Below are positions 12,001 through 19,600 of a stretch of DNA of 21,613 nucleotides, piece by piece. The DNA lies in the IMG/VR virus record IMGVR_UViG_3300017967_000264, positions 1 through 21,613 of that record. One strand, 5' to 3'. Source of the stretch: a virus. The first letter of the stretch is position 1, and every line of letters begins with the position of its first letter. Position numbers and translations under genes: made by a program. The notes under the pieces are model-generated. The model saw nothing but the letters and a program-made list of their open reading frames with translations. It was not told where the DNA came from and did no database searches.

Positions 12001-12027
12001 GACAATATTTTACCGTTCTATCCATAA
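1..12027 (+). CDS. Giant YHYH-domain virion structural protein, probable baseplate wedge component in the gene 7 slot (5' end missing)
   Basis: The frame is open from base 1 to the TAA at 12025-12027, giving at least 4008 residues. The first possible start in the window, TTG at 40, lies in uninterrupted coding sequence, so the true start is upstream. Residues below count from base 1. About 954-1088 form a YHYH-family domain. Residues from about 320 to 3280 carry recurrent beta-type modules: H-x-(tG)D-x-V-x-Y units and GGSGY units. Near 2810-3560 there are repeated 'NGV-QTP' modules. A C-terminal block (about 3449-3670) and the terminal FSWGRI region resemble cyanophage structural proteins I know. 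No signal peptide or membrane segment is evident in the part seen. The next gene is gp8; in T4 gene 7 precedes gene 8, and cyanophages lack a gp7 recognisable by sequence. A gp7-like wedge role is therefore inference from position; a long fibre or host-contact protein is the alternative. Structural protein is confident; exact role is not. Confidence 0.85.
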   Translation: MFTRNNRTFYKLGLFVGYNDRDLVEGTFGVPGFSRSLEEVSIGSSVISVDSTIGFGQTGELNVSGNVITYQNKSINQFFDCVGVTSAISLGEGVRANEVIFGYENGDTSKRVELRVTGVLSDFEALEDIPLMEVGEEIFVRNIGEIIENPIGEKTFKESFANSWLYNTSTRLAVDSIQGSTFILSTDVIDKSFLKVGDSVDIVVGSSNVVSHPNAIVDNINFANREVTLTNLGAFVPLAGVSYSIRRNIVKVTSATSNLKLGNDKYIANTLNVYTDDKNEYGYVASHSLPGYQIVDEIVESKLSDGSVNNLEEYDSAKLTYKTIKFPSAVRFIDGDEIVYTATNPLKGLESGGFYYVKLVDTNKIRVYSSKSRIKGDEYVELLPADNTSGEHIFTLKRHENRFISQNNIFRKFPIKQSLSSVKESDRNIGNVGILIDGVEISSPQSRDKIYWGPLEKFDVLNGGSGYDVINPPNIRIGIGSGTQAYVEPVVIGSVKDVIVDPQNFDIDNVLSISLSGGNGSGCVLQPVVGDRFRELLFDSRPISLGGGVDIVDETITFREPHNLFTGQSLIYNQNGNNPINIGNAYDTNNITTGTLGSGDEYAISVVNSSTIKLHKSRAEALAGINTIGFSTATAAAGIHKFRTLSKKNLRQVKVLESGSGYAHRKLRVKTAGVSTAYNTIEFPNHGFKTGETVTYSKETFAGLTTTTSEISIVGLHTENQYSIYKVDDNRFKLINVGVSGTVTTDLVRNKFVDFVGFGTIDGYHVFKYPEIKVVANVSFGATTGEFVFTPIVTGEVSDAYLYETGSGYGSTTLNLHRKPIITIETGSNSQLAPIILNGRIADVQVLNKGNGYAGPPELVIEDTSTPGGTGAILRPVMDGDRLSDIIVINSGIGYSANSTSIFVKERGFGAKFDTRVRDLSVNDAERFADFSKSKNTKIFSNLYKNEKEDSLVYGIYGYSEDLAENYEELGGSHSPIIGWAYDGNPIYGPFGYSSPSDVQSGVKILDTSYELKSASVEDRPPNFKPGFFIEDYRYTGSGDLDRHNGRFCITPDYPNGIYAYFVGVTTSATSPDFEPKYPYFVGNTYKSNIISENFTLDHTFDFNNSNLVRNTFPYNINKKYADYDFINEGYEVFNQASVVKSVTQGEVDDVKVIEGGLNYVIGDRINFDIEGANGAGLRAEVSELVGAGITALNTILDSYESCVFEWDNENQVSAYFRDGFDLLNNDRVVVGGLSTSITSLVGTFNIGFTTSIVSLAGTMINYSSTPYGIAEDIFVSRSVNVSTGTTVVIHSEQGSETAIVLNNFGNGVLKIKRPEPAGVAHTLGSRLEIKENRLTLPVKTQKFTSSFNDIVYFNAKNAVGVGTTSGSAVTKSFNVGITTVTVSIPTRQIYLPKHPFKTGQKVTYTNPPKPGTAQIVVGASSTVGGTFNLLDGTDLYVINKGENYIGLVTTVGLTTSGNGLYFHSDGDDHNEYKLVSNKVQVTGDVSRIVTTVSCGTTHGLENGDTIKLVVKPNTIVGLGTTAALRVEFNQEERKLLINPVGINSSNINIADNTITITDHGYRTGDKVYYESVEPAAGLHTGSYYVIKESSDKFKVAETLYDAIPTTQNAVNIVGTGDTNHRFSLINPEIDVVKNSDLQFDLSHESLDGFKLKIFREGNFINEYTSSYDENGFNVIGVGTVGVGTTGIANLTIEYSENIPDRLFYALEKSGYISTADTDVQNYSQINYINSPYTGTYDVFGVGSTTFNISPVQLPTVLNYVDTQCDELKYTTKSRTALSGSIANVNILSKGFNFESLPKFSDVTSEEGTNANIAAISTSIGRIRKVRFKDFGYDYPSDKTLRPEAIVPPVISIDNLDTITDVSIQFGGARYLSDPDLILWNDTKKQIVDSTTFIAHAPNGAIAEVEQLAPIFGLESEPHKIIAINNSNGVGISSMTSGDSGIATCILNTPILGFTSKLFEPGDRIFVEGVELIPGTGEGFNSADYEYKFFEVTEYNDTSPAVLKFRLVGEDGIGLSTNPGIAKTFQSGYATIINKSNYPIIDVKQERAKFTINEKLFVDTGTGFFDTDLEVSLVRDDYIKIRGDYNLRKSAKIKGIISGAVAEVTNVDRKRAKFNISYSSKVDLGWSNDIGKINEDYQVTPNNDYYQNLSYSIKSPITWDESSGPVNSIIHPAGLKNFVDVGITSVATSRAGLGGTTSAIVILDVVNETRVDTINNFDNALDDSPRQSPVGNFLQSNSLQIENRKLTDFTECRTNRVLIHDDISPQFSSKGFQDIFVELEEIEFSENHNRYLVQVVDPDTSDIQLSELVLQSTATDTFLFEKYSNYSNKQLGSFRADTDGFGRKTIIFDPVDPYETDHDIKILKKSYLYQALPGGVSGVGTQSLGSVDVIGTFTAGIGSVGTASSIKTIAEFDATEFNGAFANIEISDRFGTVVNYVEAAIDFDGSDTYLSEYYFDATTQSYSYVQTGILSATYDSNAGTVSLTARNSGISSTVLYDVRSNIVGFGTTTAGIGTYRFLLNNQPAGTELSARLESTVGFGTTVVRIGSYDINSISAVNSIVRVSAGQSSAIHQVNILANDQDSELFVTQGPFSPTNNTTGIGTFGGEIIGSNFHLNFYPDSGYDVETQAFGEVLYRGMDFDNQANPLEYGPASQLVLLSAFDGLNGLRANRVNFTLKHEGDPIYTKIFDPSNTSIIDYATGIFSYPNHFFNTGEELIYTPEATFVGVGKSAMGIGSTENYLGIVTDRLPERVYPIALTPDTFQLATKPEWAREAASSAGVSGNVGIAITFTDAGLGNSHELEFTKKLTKTVVALDGIVQQPIAFTPINHLLENNNGGITAGISTFNLSGISSVQPRDLLRIDDEYMKVVEVGLSTNVNGQLLGPINGIIAAGAAATYPTVSVVRGIVGSAATTHTDGAEVRIYRGAINIVKNEIFFVDPPKGNSRARRNSSNLPYVKAEYTGRTFLRSNYDTNMLFDDISDSFTGIAKTYTTTIEGINTSGVQPGNGILFINGVFQTPSTLNNAGNNYVFERDTSAGISSVVFTGITSTNGLPIQSEFDINQNQIPRGGLVVSLGSTPGLGYAPLVGAVVKAEKDSSGTITDIVGINTWTRPVSISTATYNKISGILEVETVEPHNLRNGDSVKLVGLAFTCPSGSGITTTIFPDHDRALALFNVVDANKVNVLVGPSTITHYYTGDGEIYRHYNLNFGSGYRSPVSIAVTDRAYEHRFVRAGINSTFDGSGNTYSITNAKFTSHTGELQVTIDGHGLTTADTVGFDTGSIVFRCSDDDFFTEQVYPRPTDPAAGVNLSIASTTVNTLTVNVGPAGGGGTGAVVEAVVGAGGTLALNIVNGGTGYINPIIEIPEPNYENMPVTGVSRLGVGATTETGKNLLLNLTVGAAGTSNVGIGSTLFSIESFKIARNGYGFQPGDVVKVVGLVTAKDYTAPIADFQVEITQTFNDFFSSWSFGEMDYIDSIAGYQDGNRKRFPLFYNGELLAFEIDPAARLSSAIDLDAVLVIFVNGVLQTPGYAYQFLGGTSFTFTEAPKVNDRVDIFFYVGQNGIDVGITTVRETIKVGDDVFVRRHPGLPLTVDQIEQRTISEILGSDTVETAIYTGPGVNQNDFKPFYWTKQKKDKFVKGDVIYKTRASLEPRIFPTAKVIGDVNTNSDQIFVDNAQFFDYDEVIYDLNINTFEFDAFMVDSFEPVSAAFTATVSAAGTVTSIQILDGGSGYTGSTVDLKFSAPRVIGVGVGTTATGTATVGTGGSITSVTLTNPGMGYTNATNQAIVPQIITEVPTAIRETIGGISNVQGFTGIITGIGETTNGSGQKAIKFFFSALKDYTPSGESELASDALDLQVGYPIIVSNTKVGHGVTSVYDSDNAVVSIGTTFLDNIYIVDSIFSVGPIGVLTCNVHNATNLTGIGSTGNFDEYNAGLTTSLGTFSWGRIYNFNQRTNPISIGVTGLTIDSGLSTFPTIQRRGNFGESKTGAVRSRKPIADPNIVQDNILPFYP
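970..9855 (+). repeat. Divergent protein-level repeats of the H-x-(tG)D-x-V-x-Y type (at least 8 units)
   Basis: Units share a His-containing turn, then a Gly-Asp/Glu pair, then V-x-Y. Most are followed by a 'YYV...dn-f-l' strand pair. Visible copies lie at about 970-1126, 1663-1875, 2038-2223, 4162-4345, 4462-4555, 4648-4860, 8092-8300, 9361-9550 and a weak one at 9754-9855. The clearest cores are HGFKTGETVTY, HPFKTGQKVTY and HGYRTGDKVYY. Copies are diverged in DNA, so this is old duplication of a beta domain rather than recent slippage. The function is probably scaffold or stalk; this is inference. Confidence 0.7.
2860..3264 (+). other. YHYH-family domain inside the giant protein
   Basis: The signature GWAYDGNPIYGPFGY is encoded at 2935-2979 and is preceded by a His (2920). 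It is followed by a GDLDRHNGRFC segment and by NGIYAYF (YAYF at 3175-3186) where the family's eponymous YHYH would stand. This fits the YHYH family (Pfam PF14240), whose function is not established. Both His of the eponymous motif are replaced (Ala and Phe), so a metal site built on those residues would not be intact. The domain is an island among repeats and may be a surface or binding module. Confidence 0.85.
10345..11010 (+). other. Conserved C-terminal block of the giant protein (NGVLQTP / tail-periphery type)
   Basis: The block opens with a 'QTFNDFFSSWSFGEMD' segment. It continues through an 'NGELLAFEI' strand, 'AVLVIFVNGVLQTPGYAYQF' (10534-10593), 'FTEAPK' and 'DRVDIFFYVGQNGIDV', and then the 'KVGDDVF' and 'QRTISEI' segments. 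I recognise this order from large structural proteins of marine T4-like cyanophages; no function is assigned to it. Related but partial NGV-QTP modules occur earlier in the same protein, at about 8428 and 9013. Confidence 0.65.
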
Positions 12028-12033
12028 TAAATA
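12026..12033 (+). promoter_or_regulatory. Putative T4-type late promoter box upstream of gp8
   Basis: AATAAATA differs from the T4 late consensus TATAAATA at one base and contains the ATAAATA core used in cyanomyoviruses. It overlaps the TAA stop of the giant gene by two bases and lies 17 bases before the gp8 ATG. Transcription would then start roughly at 12039, leaving a very short A-rich leader with no clear Shine-Dalgarno. The position in the only gap between the two genes supports it; an AT-rich chance match is the alternative. Confidence 0.55.
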
Positions 12034-12050
12034 CATAAAAAAAGATAACG

Positions 12051-13610
12051 ATGTCAGCACTTGTTACTGATCAATTTAGGATTTTGAATGCCAGTAATTT
12101 TGTAGATTCTGTTGGAGATACTTCCAACGCATATTACATTACTGTTGGTCTTCCCAATCCAACTATTGTTGGATATGGTAGGAGCAATACGTGGAACACA
12201 AATCCACCAGCACCTATTGATAACCTTGCATATAATAAGCATACTGGCGATGTTACGTTATATGGTAGAAGAGTTTCTTCTTCTAATGTAAGAAGGTTGG
12301 CTAGAAAAATTGAATGGACATCGGGTTCAAAATATGAGATGTATAGACACGATTACAGTGTCTTAAATCCATCTCCATTAACAAATGCATCAAGATTGTA
12401 TGATGCAAATTATTATGTAATTAACTCAGATTATAGAGTTTATATTTGTATTGAAAATGGTTCTAGTGGAGACAACCCAAAAGGTAATAACTCCCAGGAC
12501 GAACCAAGATTTACTGATTTAGAACCATCCAGAGCAGGTGATAGTGGAGATGGATATATCTGGAAGTATCTGTTTACAATTAGTCCAAGTGATATTATTA
12601 AGTTTGATTCTATTGAATATATTACAGTTCCAAATGATTGGGCAACATCAACCGATTCACAGATAAGAGCAGTTAGAGAATCTGCAGATTCTTCTATTAA
12701 TGAAAATCAAATCAAAACTGTTTATATCCAAGACCAAGGAGCAAATTATGCTAATGGTTTAGGGCAAGAGGTTGATATTATTGGTGATGGCACTGGAGGA
12801 AAAGTAAGAGTTGATGTTGTTGGTGGTAAGATTACAAATACTGTAGTCACTTCAGGTGGTAAAGATTATAGTTATGCAATGGTTGATTTGGGTTCTATCA
12901 ACTCAAATACCACAGGAACTAGTGCACATCTGATTCCTATCATTCCCCCATCAAAGGGACATGGATATGATATTTACAATGAATTAGGAACCGACAAGGT
13001 TTTAGTTTATGCAAGATTTGATGATAGTGATAAAGACTTCCCAACAGATACAAGTTTTGCTCAGGTTTCTATCGTTAAAAATCCAACACAAGTTGGAACT
13101 AGCGATATCTACAAAGCAAACAATTTTAATGGTTTGAATGCATTTAAGTTCCAGACAGTGACTGGAACACCAAAGGTTGGAGAAAAGATTTTCCAGAGAG
13201 TTCAGCAAAATACTGCTAGAGCATTTGGTTATGTTGCTTCTTATGACCAAGATACAAAGGTTTTGAAGTATTTTTCAGATAGATCTTTGTTCTTGAATCA
13301 AACAACTCTTGATACTCAAGATTATACTGGCATCTCTACCAATGGTAGAAGATACAACTTTGAATCTTCCAGTGAATTAATCACAGGGACCACTTCTTCA
13401 TTTACTGGTTCAATTGATACCACATTTAGTGGTTTCACTGTAAACCCAACAGGAACAAAGTTAATTAACCTCGGGGTCAACTTCACCGGTGGCACTGCAG
13501 TTTCTGAAATAAATAAAGGCTCAGGGGATATTATATACCTTGATAACAGAGCCAGCATTGCTAGGAACGCACGCCAAAAAGAAGATTTAAAAATTATACT
13601 GGAATTCTAA
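12051..13610 (+). CDS. gp8: Baseplate wedge subunit gp8
   Basis: This is a T4 gp8 homologue; gp8 is a wedge protein that in T4 dimerises and binds gp7 and gp6 in the baseplate. Matching landmarks in order are an N-terminal 'VTDQFRI...YYITVGLPNP' segment, GDGYIWKYLF at residues 166-175 (T4 has GDGYVWEYLF), then YITVPNDW. Next come QVSIVKNPT near 338-346 and the C-terminal 'GDIIYLDNR...LKIILEF' from about 491, against 'GEMIYMENR...INILFTF' in T4. At 519 aa it is about 185 residues longer than T4 gp8. The excess falls in two places: about 220-275, with two GGSGY-like units, and about 345-488, with a GE-I module. The ATG at 12051 starts at the conserved N-terminus. No strong ribosome site is visible. 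The stop is 3 bases before the next ATG, so the two genes are probably cotranscribed. Confidence 0.93.
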   Translation: MSALVTDQFRILNASNFVDSVGDTSNAYYITVGLPNPTIVGYGRSNTWNTNPPAPIDNLAYNKHTGDVTLYGRRVSSSNVRRLARKIEWTSGSKYEMYRHDYSVLNPSPLTNASRLYDANYYVINSDYRVYICIENGSSGDNPKGNNSQDEPRFTDLEPSRAGDSGDGYIWKYLFTISPSDIIKFDSIEYITVPNDWATSTDSQIRAVRESADSSINENQIKTVYIQDQGANYANGLGQEVDIIGDGTGGKVRVDVVGGKITNTVVTSGGKDYSYAMVDLGSINSNTTGTSAHLIPIIPPSKGHGYDIYNELGTDKVLVYARFDDSDKDFPTDTSFAQVSIVKNPTQVGTSDIYKANNFNGLNAFKFQTVTGTPKVGEKIFQRVQQNTARAFGYVASYDQDTKVLKYFSDRSLFLNQTTLDTQDYTGISTNGRRYNFESSSELITGTTSSFTGSIDTTFSGFTVNPTGTKLINLGVNFTGGTAVSEINKGSGDIIYLDNRASIARNARQKEDLKIILEF

Positions 13611-13613
13611 AAA

Positions 13614-16600
13614 ATGCCACAGAAGACGAACCTCAACGTAAGCCCTTATTATGATGATTTTGATAAGGACAAGAATTTTTATAAGGTCTTATTTAAACCA
13701 GGGTATCCTGTTCAGGCAAGAGAATTAACTGGTCTTCAGTCAATCCTCCAGAATCAGATAGAATCCTTTGGCAGCCACATGTTCAAAGAAGGTTCTATGG
13801 TTATTCCTGGTGGAATTACCTGTGATAATCAATTTACGACAATTAAAGTCAATCCAAATCATTTAGGCATTGATATTACTGTCTATCTTGACGCATTGTC
13901 TTCTGGATCTAATGGTAAAGGAACAAAGGTAATCGGTCAAGATTCTAAAGTTGTTGGTAATATTAGTGGATATATACTTCCACCAACTTTAGATGTAGAA
14001 GATATTACAGTTTTTGTCAAGTATCGCGATAGTGCTGAAGATGGGGAAAGTGTAGAATTTCAGGATGGTGAAGTTTTAATCCTTGATGAAAACCTCACAT
14101 ATGGCAACACAACCCTTGTTGAGGGTGATACGGTACTTACCCTTAAAGGAACTGAAGCAACGCAGACAGGATATGCTGTAGGTGTTGCAGAGGGCGTTTA
14201 CTTTATCAGAGGTACCTTTGTAGATGTCCAAAAACAAAGAATTGTTTTGGATCCATATGACAATGAACCATCATTTAGAGTTGGATTTGATGTCGTAGAA
14301 GAAATTATAAACTCAGATGAAGATGAATCCCTGAATGATAATGCAAAAGGATTCACAAACTATTCTGCACCAGGTGCAGATAGATTAAAAATTAGTGTAA
14401 AATTAGCCAAAAAGCAACTAACTGATACTGATGACGTCAACTTCATCGAATTAGTTAAAATTGATCAAGGAGAAATTAAAAAACTCCAAAATCAGTCAGA
14501 TTACAACATAATCAAAGATTATTTCGCAAAGAGAACTTTTGAAGAATCTGGTGACTATGCCATTGATAATTTTATCGTAGAAACATCAGAGTGTTTAAAC
14601 GATGAAAAGGGAAATGGTGGATTATTTAAGTATGATGAAGTAACTGAGCAAGGAAATACTCCCTCAGAAAATTTGGTTTCTGTTAAAGTTTCTGCAGGAA
14701 CTGCTTACGTTAGGGGTTATGATATTGATTTAGTTGGATCTACTGTCCTTGATGTTGAAAAACCAAGAACAACCAAATCAGTTGCAACTGCAGCAGTCCC
14801 ATTTGCAATGGGAAGTTTATTGAAAGTCAATAATACGGCAGGTGTGCCATACATTAACATTGGCGACAGTGACGCTGGCGGTGCAAATAGCACTAATGGC
14901 AATATCATTTCTTTATATAAAGAAAGAAGAAATAACACTGGTATTACTAATATTTCTGATGCAGCAACAGCAGGTCTGAACACCAAAATTGGTGAGGCAA
15001 GAGTTTATTGGTATGGTCTTGCAGATGATACTTATAAAAATGCTGCTACTCAATTTGATCTGTACTTATTTGATATTCAAACTTATACAGTTTTAACATT
15101 AGCAAATACTTACAATACTAATGATGTTCCAGATACCTCTATTGTTAGAGGTCTTTCAAGTGGAGCAACTGGATTTATTAGCACAAGAAGCACTAATGTC
15201 TATAGTTTAACACAAACTTCAGGAGAGTTTCTTGTTGGTGAGCAAGTTATTATCAATGAGCAAGTAAAATATCAAACTGGTATCAATGCAATCACAGTAT
15301 ACACTACTGAAGATATTAAAGGTATTTTCCAAGATTGCCCATCATTGAACAGCAACATCCAAACTCCTTTTGTTGCAGATACTGTTCTTTATCCTAAGCC
15401 CCTCCCACAATTTGCAATAACAGACCAACTGACGCTTTCTGGTTCTGGTGCAACAAAAACAGGTATAGTTGGTGGAAGATTCTTTAGCGGTGTAACTGGA
15501 ATCAAACTCGGAAGAACTATCAAATATCAGAATGGAAATGCTGATCCAATTTATGCAGATATTAGTGCAATTTCTGCAGATGGAACAAGTATTAGTCTGA
15601 CTGTACCAACAACTGCAGTTCCTGGTGTTTATAGAGCAACGCATGGTGCCAATGCAAATTATAATTTCCGTTTGATGGTTCCAAGAATCATCAATGCAGG
15701 ATCAACAGGTCTTTATTCTCCTATGCCTGTTGAAAATATTGCATCTGTTGACTTAGCAAACTCAAGTTTATTCATAACAAAGCAAATTACACATCCAAGT
15801 TTTAGTGGAAATGGATTTGAACTCGCTGTAGGTGATGCAATTAGTGCAAGTGCTGGAATTACTAGTGTATTCTATACACCATTTGATGCAGAAAGATATG
15901 CAATTGTTTATTCTGATGGTTCAACAGAAAAACTGACTTCTGGTAAAGTTACTTTAGGTCCTGGTGGAAACACAGTTACCTTTAGTGGTTTAGATAAAGC
16001 ATCAGATTCAAATACAACTGTTATTGTAACATTAGACAAGAGAAATGTTACTAATAAAACTAAGGACTATATCAGAAGTAATTCTATCACTATTGATAGA
16101 ACTTCAAAAACAAATGCATTAGGTGGTTTAACTACCAGTTCATACTATGGAACAAGAATTGATGATAGGGAAATATCTTTGAATGTTCCAGATGTTATGG
16201 AAGTATGTGCAGTTTATGAATCGACGGATGAAAATGCACCAATTCTTGATAAACTCACATTTGCTACAGGTTCAAATCTGAATACAGAAGCAATTGTTGG
16301 TGAAAAGATATTCGGTGAAGAAAGTAGAGCAATTGGTTATGTATATGAAAGAACATCAAATACAATATCCTTTGTTTCAAAAAATACAAACAATTTCTCC
16401 GTTGGCGAAACCGTTAATTTTGAAAAATCTGCAGTTTCTCTAGTTGTCCAAGAGGTAACTAAAGGAAGTTATGTAGATTTGACTGCCAATTATAGATTAG
16501 ATACAGGTCATAGACATGATCTTTGTGATTATTCTAGAATTATTAGAAGACCTGGAAGTCCAACTCCAAGCAGGAAGTTGTTGGTAATTTATGATGCATA

Positions 16601-19600
16601 TGAAGTTGGATCTGATAATAATGGAGATTTCTTCACTGTAAATTCTTACTCAGCAGATAGATTTAAGAGTGATATTCCAACATTGCCAAGCGGTCTTAGA
16701 GTAACAAATACAATTGATTTTAGACCAAGAGTTAAGCATTTTACATCAACAACTACTTCGCCTTTTGCATTCTCATCAAGACAATACGATTCTACTTACA
16801 GATATGTAATTTCTCCAGATGAAAGTTCTTATGTTGGATACTCTTATTATCTTCCAAGAATTGATTTAGTCTCTATCAATAGATTGGGAGAAGTTGAAGT
16901 AATCCAAGGAGAACCTGCAGATATTCCACAAGCACCTGTGCTTGCTGATGATGCAATGGAAATCGCATCAATTAGTTATCCTCCATATCTTTTCAACCCA
17001 GATTCTGATCCACAGATTCTTCTGAGAGATAATAGAAGATTCACAATGCGTGATATTGGAAAGCTTGAAGATAGGATTGAAACTCTTGAAGAATTGACGA
17101 GTCTTACTATGCTCGAATTGAGCACAAAGTCTCTCTCAGTTACTGATGCTAACGGATTAGATAGATTTAAGTCTGGATTTATTGTTTCTGATTTTAGAGA
17201 TAAGTCATTGGCAGATCCACGTCTGACAACTATTGATATTAGTAAGGAGGGTGCAACTGCAATCGCACCTGTTGATATCTGGTCAATGGATGCAGAATTA
17301 GCATTTGATCCAAATATTAATATTCAAACCGCAGATTTGAGTCAAAACTTAAGACTTCAGGATACAAATATCCAGAAATCTGGTGATATGCTTACGTTAA
17401 AGTATGAAGAAGTTGAATGGTTAAATCAACCTCATGCAACTCATGTTGAAAATGTTAATCCATTTGAAGTTGTTGCTTTTGTTGGTGGTGTTGTTTTAGA
17501 TCCAGCATCAGATAATTGGGTCAGAACAATCTATATCAATGATCAAAGAACAGAATCAACTGGTGCAAAGTGGAAGCAACAGGCAAAAGTAACTAAGAAA
17601 GTTGACAAAAAAGTTCGTTTTGAACGTTACAAGAAGGGTGGAAATAGAGGTGAAACTGGAAGAAGAAAGTATGTAACAACAACTATTACGACAAAAACAA
17701 AATACACACCAAAACTTACAGGTCCATCAAGAGAATTTAATTATGTTGAAGATGTGAAAATATCTGGAGATGCAGATCCATGGATGCGTGAGAGAAATGT
17801 TTACTTTGCTGCTAATGGATTGAGACCATTTACAAAGCACTATCACTATCTTGATAGTCAGCAGGTTGACATTATACCAAAACTTTGTGAAATCAATATG
17901 ATTTCTGGAACTTTCCAAGTTTATGAAGGAGCTGATGTTTTCGATTCAACTGGAAAGAAAATTGGTTTTATGAGAATTGTAAAACCAAATCATAAGTTTG
18001 GTGATACTACCAGACCAGATATTGGTGCTGGTCTTGGTTCTCCATCAGTTCTTGTTGAGAAATATAGTGTAGATCCATATGATAGAACTAGACCAGCTCC
18101 AGGCGAGTTATATTCTCCAACATCAAAACTGATTAATTTTGGCGTTAGAGCTTTAGCTAATTGGCAGAAGTTCTATGGGTATGTGGAAAAAGGTGCTAAG
18201 GTAGTTGGACAAAGTTCTGGTGCTGTTGCTACAATCACAAGAGCAGAACTTATTTCTGATAACTGGGGAGATATCATTGCAAACTTCTACTTCAGAAACC
18301 CAAATAGCAATCCATTACCACCAGTAAGGGTTAAGAGTGGTACAAAAACTGTTAAAATTACTGCTGTTCCACCCAATACATTTGTTCTTCCTGGTTCAAA
18401 GAGATTTGCATCGGAAGCAATTGGAACATATAGTGGTTCTGGAACAATCTTAACTCAGGAGACAACCCGAGTTTCTGTAAGAAATCCACCCAAACCTGCA
18501 GCAAAACCAACAGAAATCCAGCGTAAAGTAAAAGCACCTCATAGAGATCCATTAGCACAATCATTTACTGTTGATGGTAAGGGCATATTCTTAACTTCTT
18601 TTGACTTGTTCTTTGCTTCTAAAGATCCAGATTCAAAAATATTTGTTGAACTGAGGACTATGGAATTGGGAACACCAACTCAGTACTTAGTCCAAGATTA
18701 CACTCAAGTTGCACTTAATCCAGATCAAATCAATGTATCTCAGGATGCAAGTGTTCCAACTAGAATTAGTTTCCCATCTCCAGTTTATCTTGAGGCGGAT
18801 AAAGAATATGCAATTGTTGTTCTTGCTCCAGCATCAATTAATTATGAGATGTTTATTGCAAGAATGGGTGGCAAAACGCTGAAAACAACCAATCTTCCTG
18901 ATGTACAAAATGTTGTCGTTAGTAAGCAGTATATTGGTGGTTCATTATTTAAATCCCAAAATGGAACTATTTGGACACCAAGTCAATATGAAGATTTGAC
19001 TTTCAAACTTTATAAAGCAAAGTTTGTAAGTTCTGGAACTGTAACATGGCATAACTCCGATATTACACCAAAAGGTACTAATAGTGCTTCTTTGAATAAC
19101 AACCCAGTTGAAGGTCTTCCAAGAAAAATTAAAGTAGCAATTACTGGAACATTAAACAGTAATGTTGTACTTGGAACTAAGGTTGCTGAAGGAGCAACTG
19201 CACCAAGTGTCAGTGGATTTGTTGAAAATCTTGGTGCTGCAGCAGCCACTGTAGAAATTACCGATGGTGGTTCTGGATATCTTGCATCGCAAACTGGAAT
19301 CACAAATGTAAACTTGTTCTCACTTACTGGAAGTGGAACTGGTGCAGTAGCAACAATTAATACTGATGCAGATGGTAAAGTTTCTAGTGTGACTCTTACC
19401 TCTAACGGTTCTGGTTTTGTTGAAGGTGAAACAGTTGGAATTACAACATCAAGTATTGGTACGACCGCACAGCAACAAGGTTCTGGTGCTAAGGTTACAA
19501 TCAAAACAATCAATGCTTCGACAGATACGCTTTATCTAACTGATGTTCAGGGTGATAACTTTAGTGCCGCATCTTCAGTTTATTACTTGACAGATGCAAA

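Noticed and set aside
19010-19513. Long minus-strand open frame of 167 codons
   Set aside because: It lies wholly opposite the repeat-rich part of the DUF4815-type gene. The product has the low-complexity Val/Pro/Thr composition expected from the complement of Gly/Thr-rich codons, and no ribosome site was seen.
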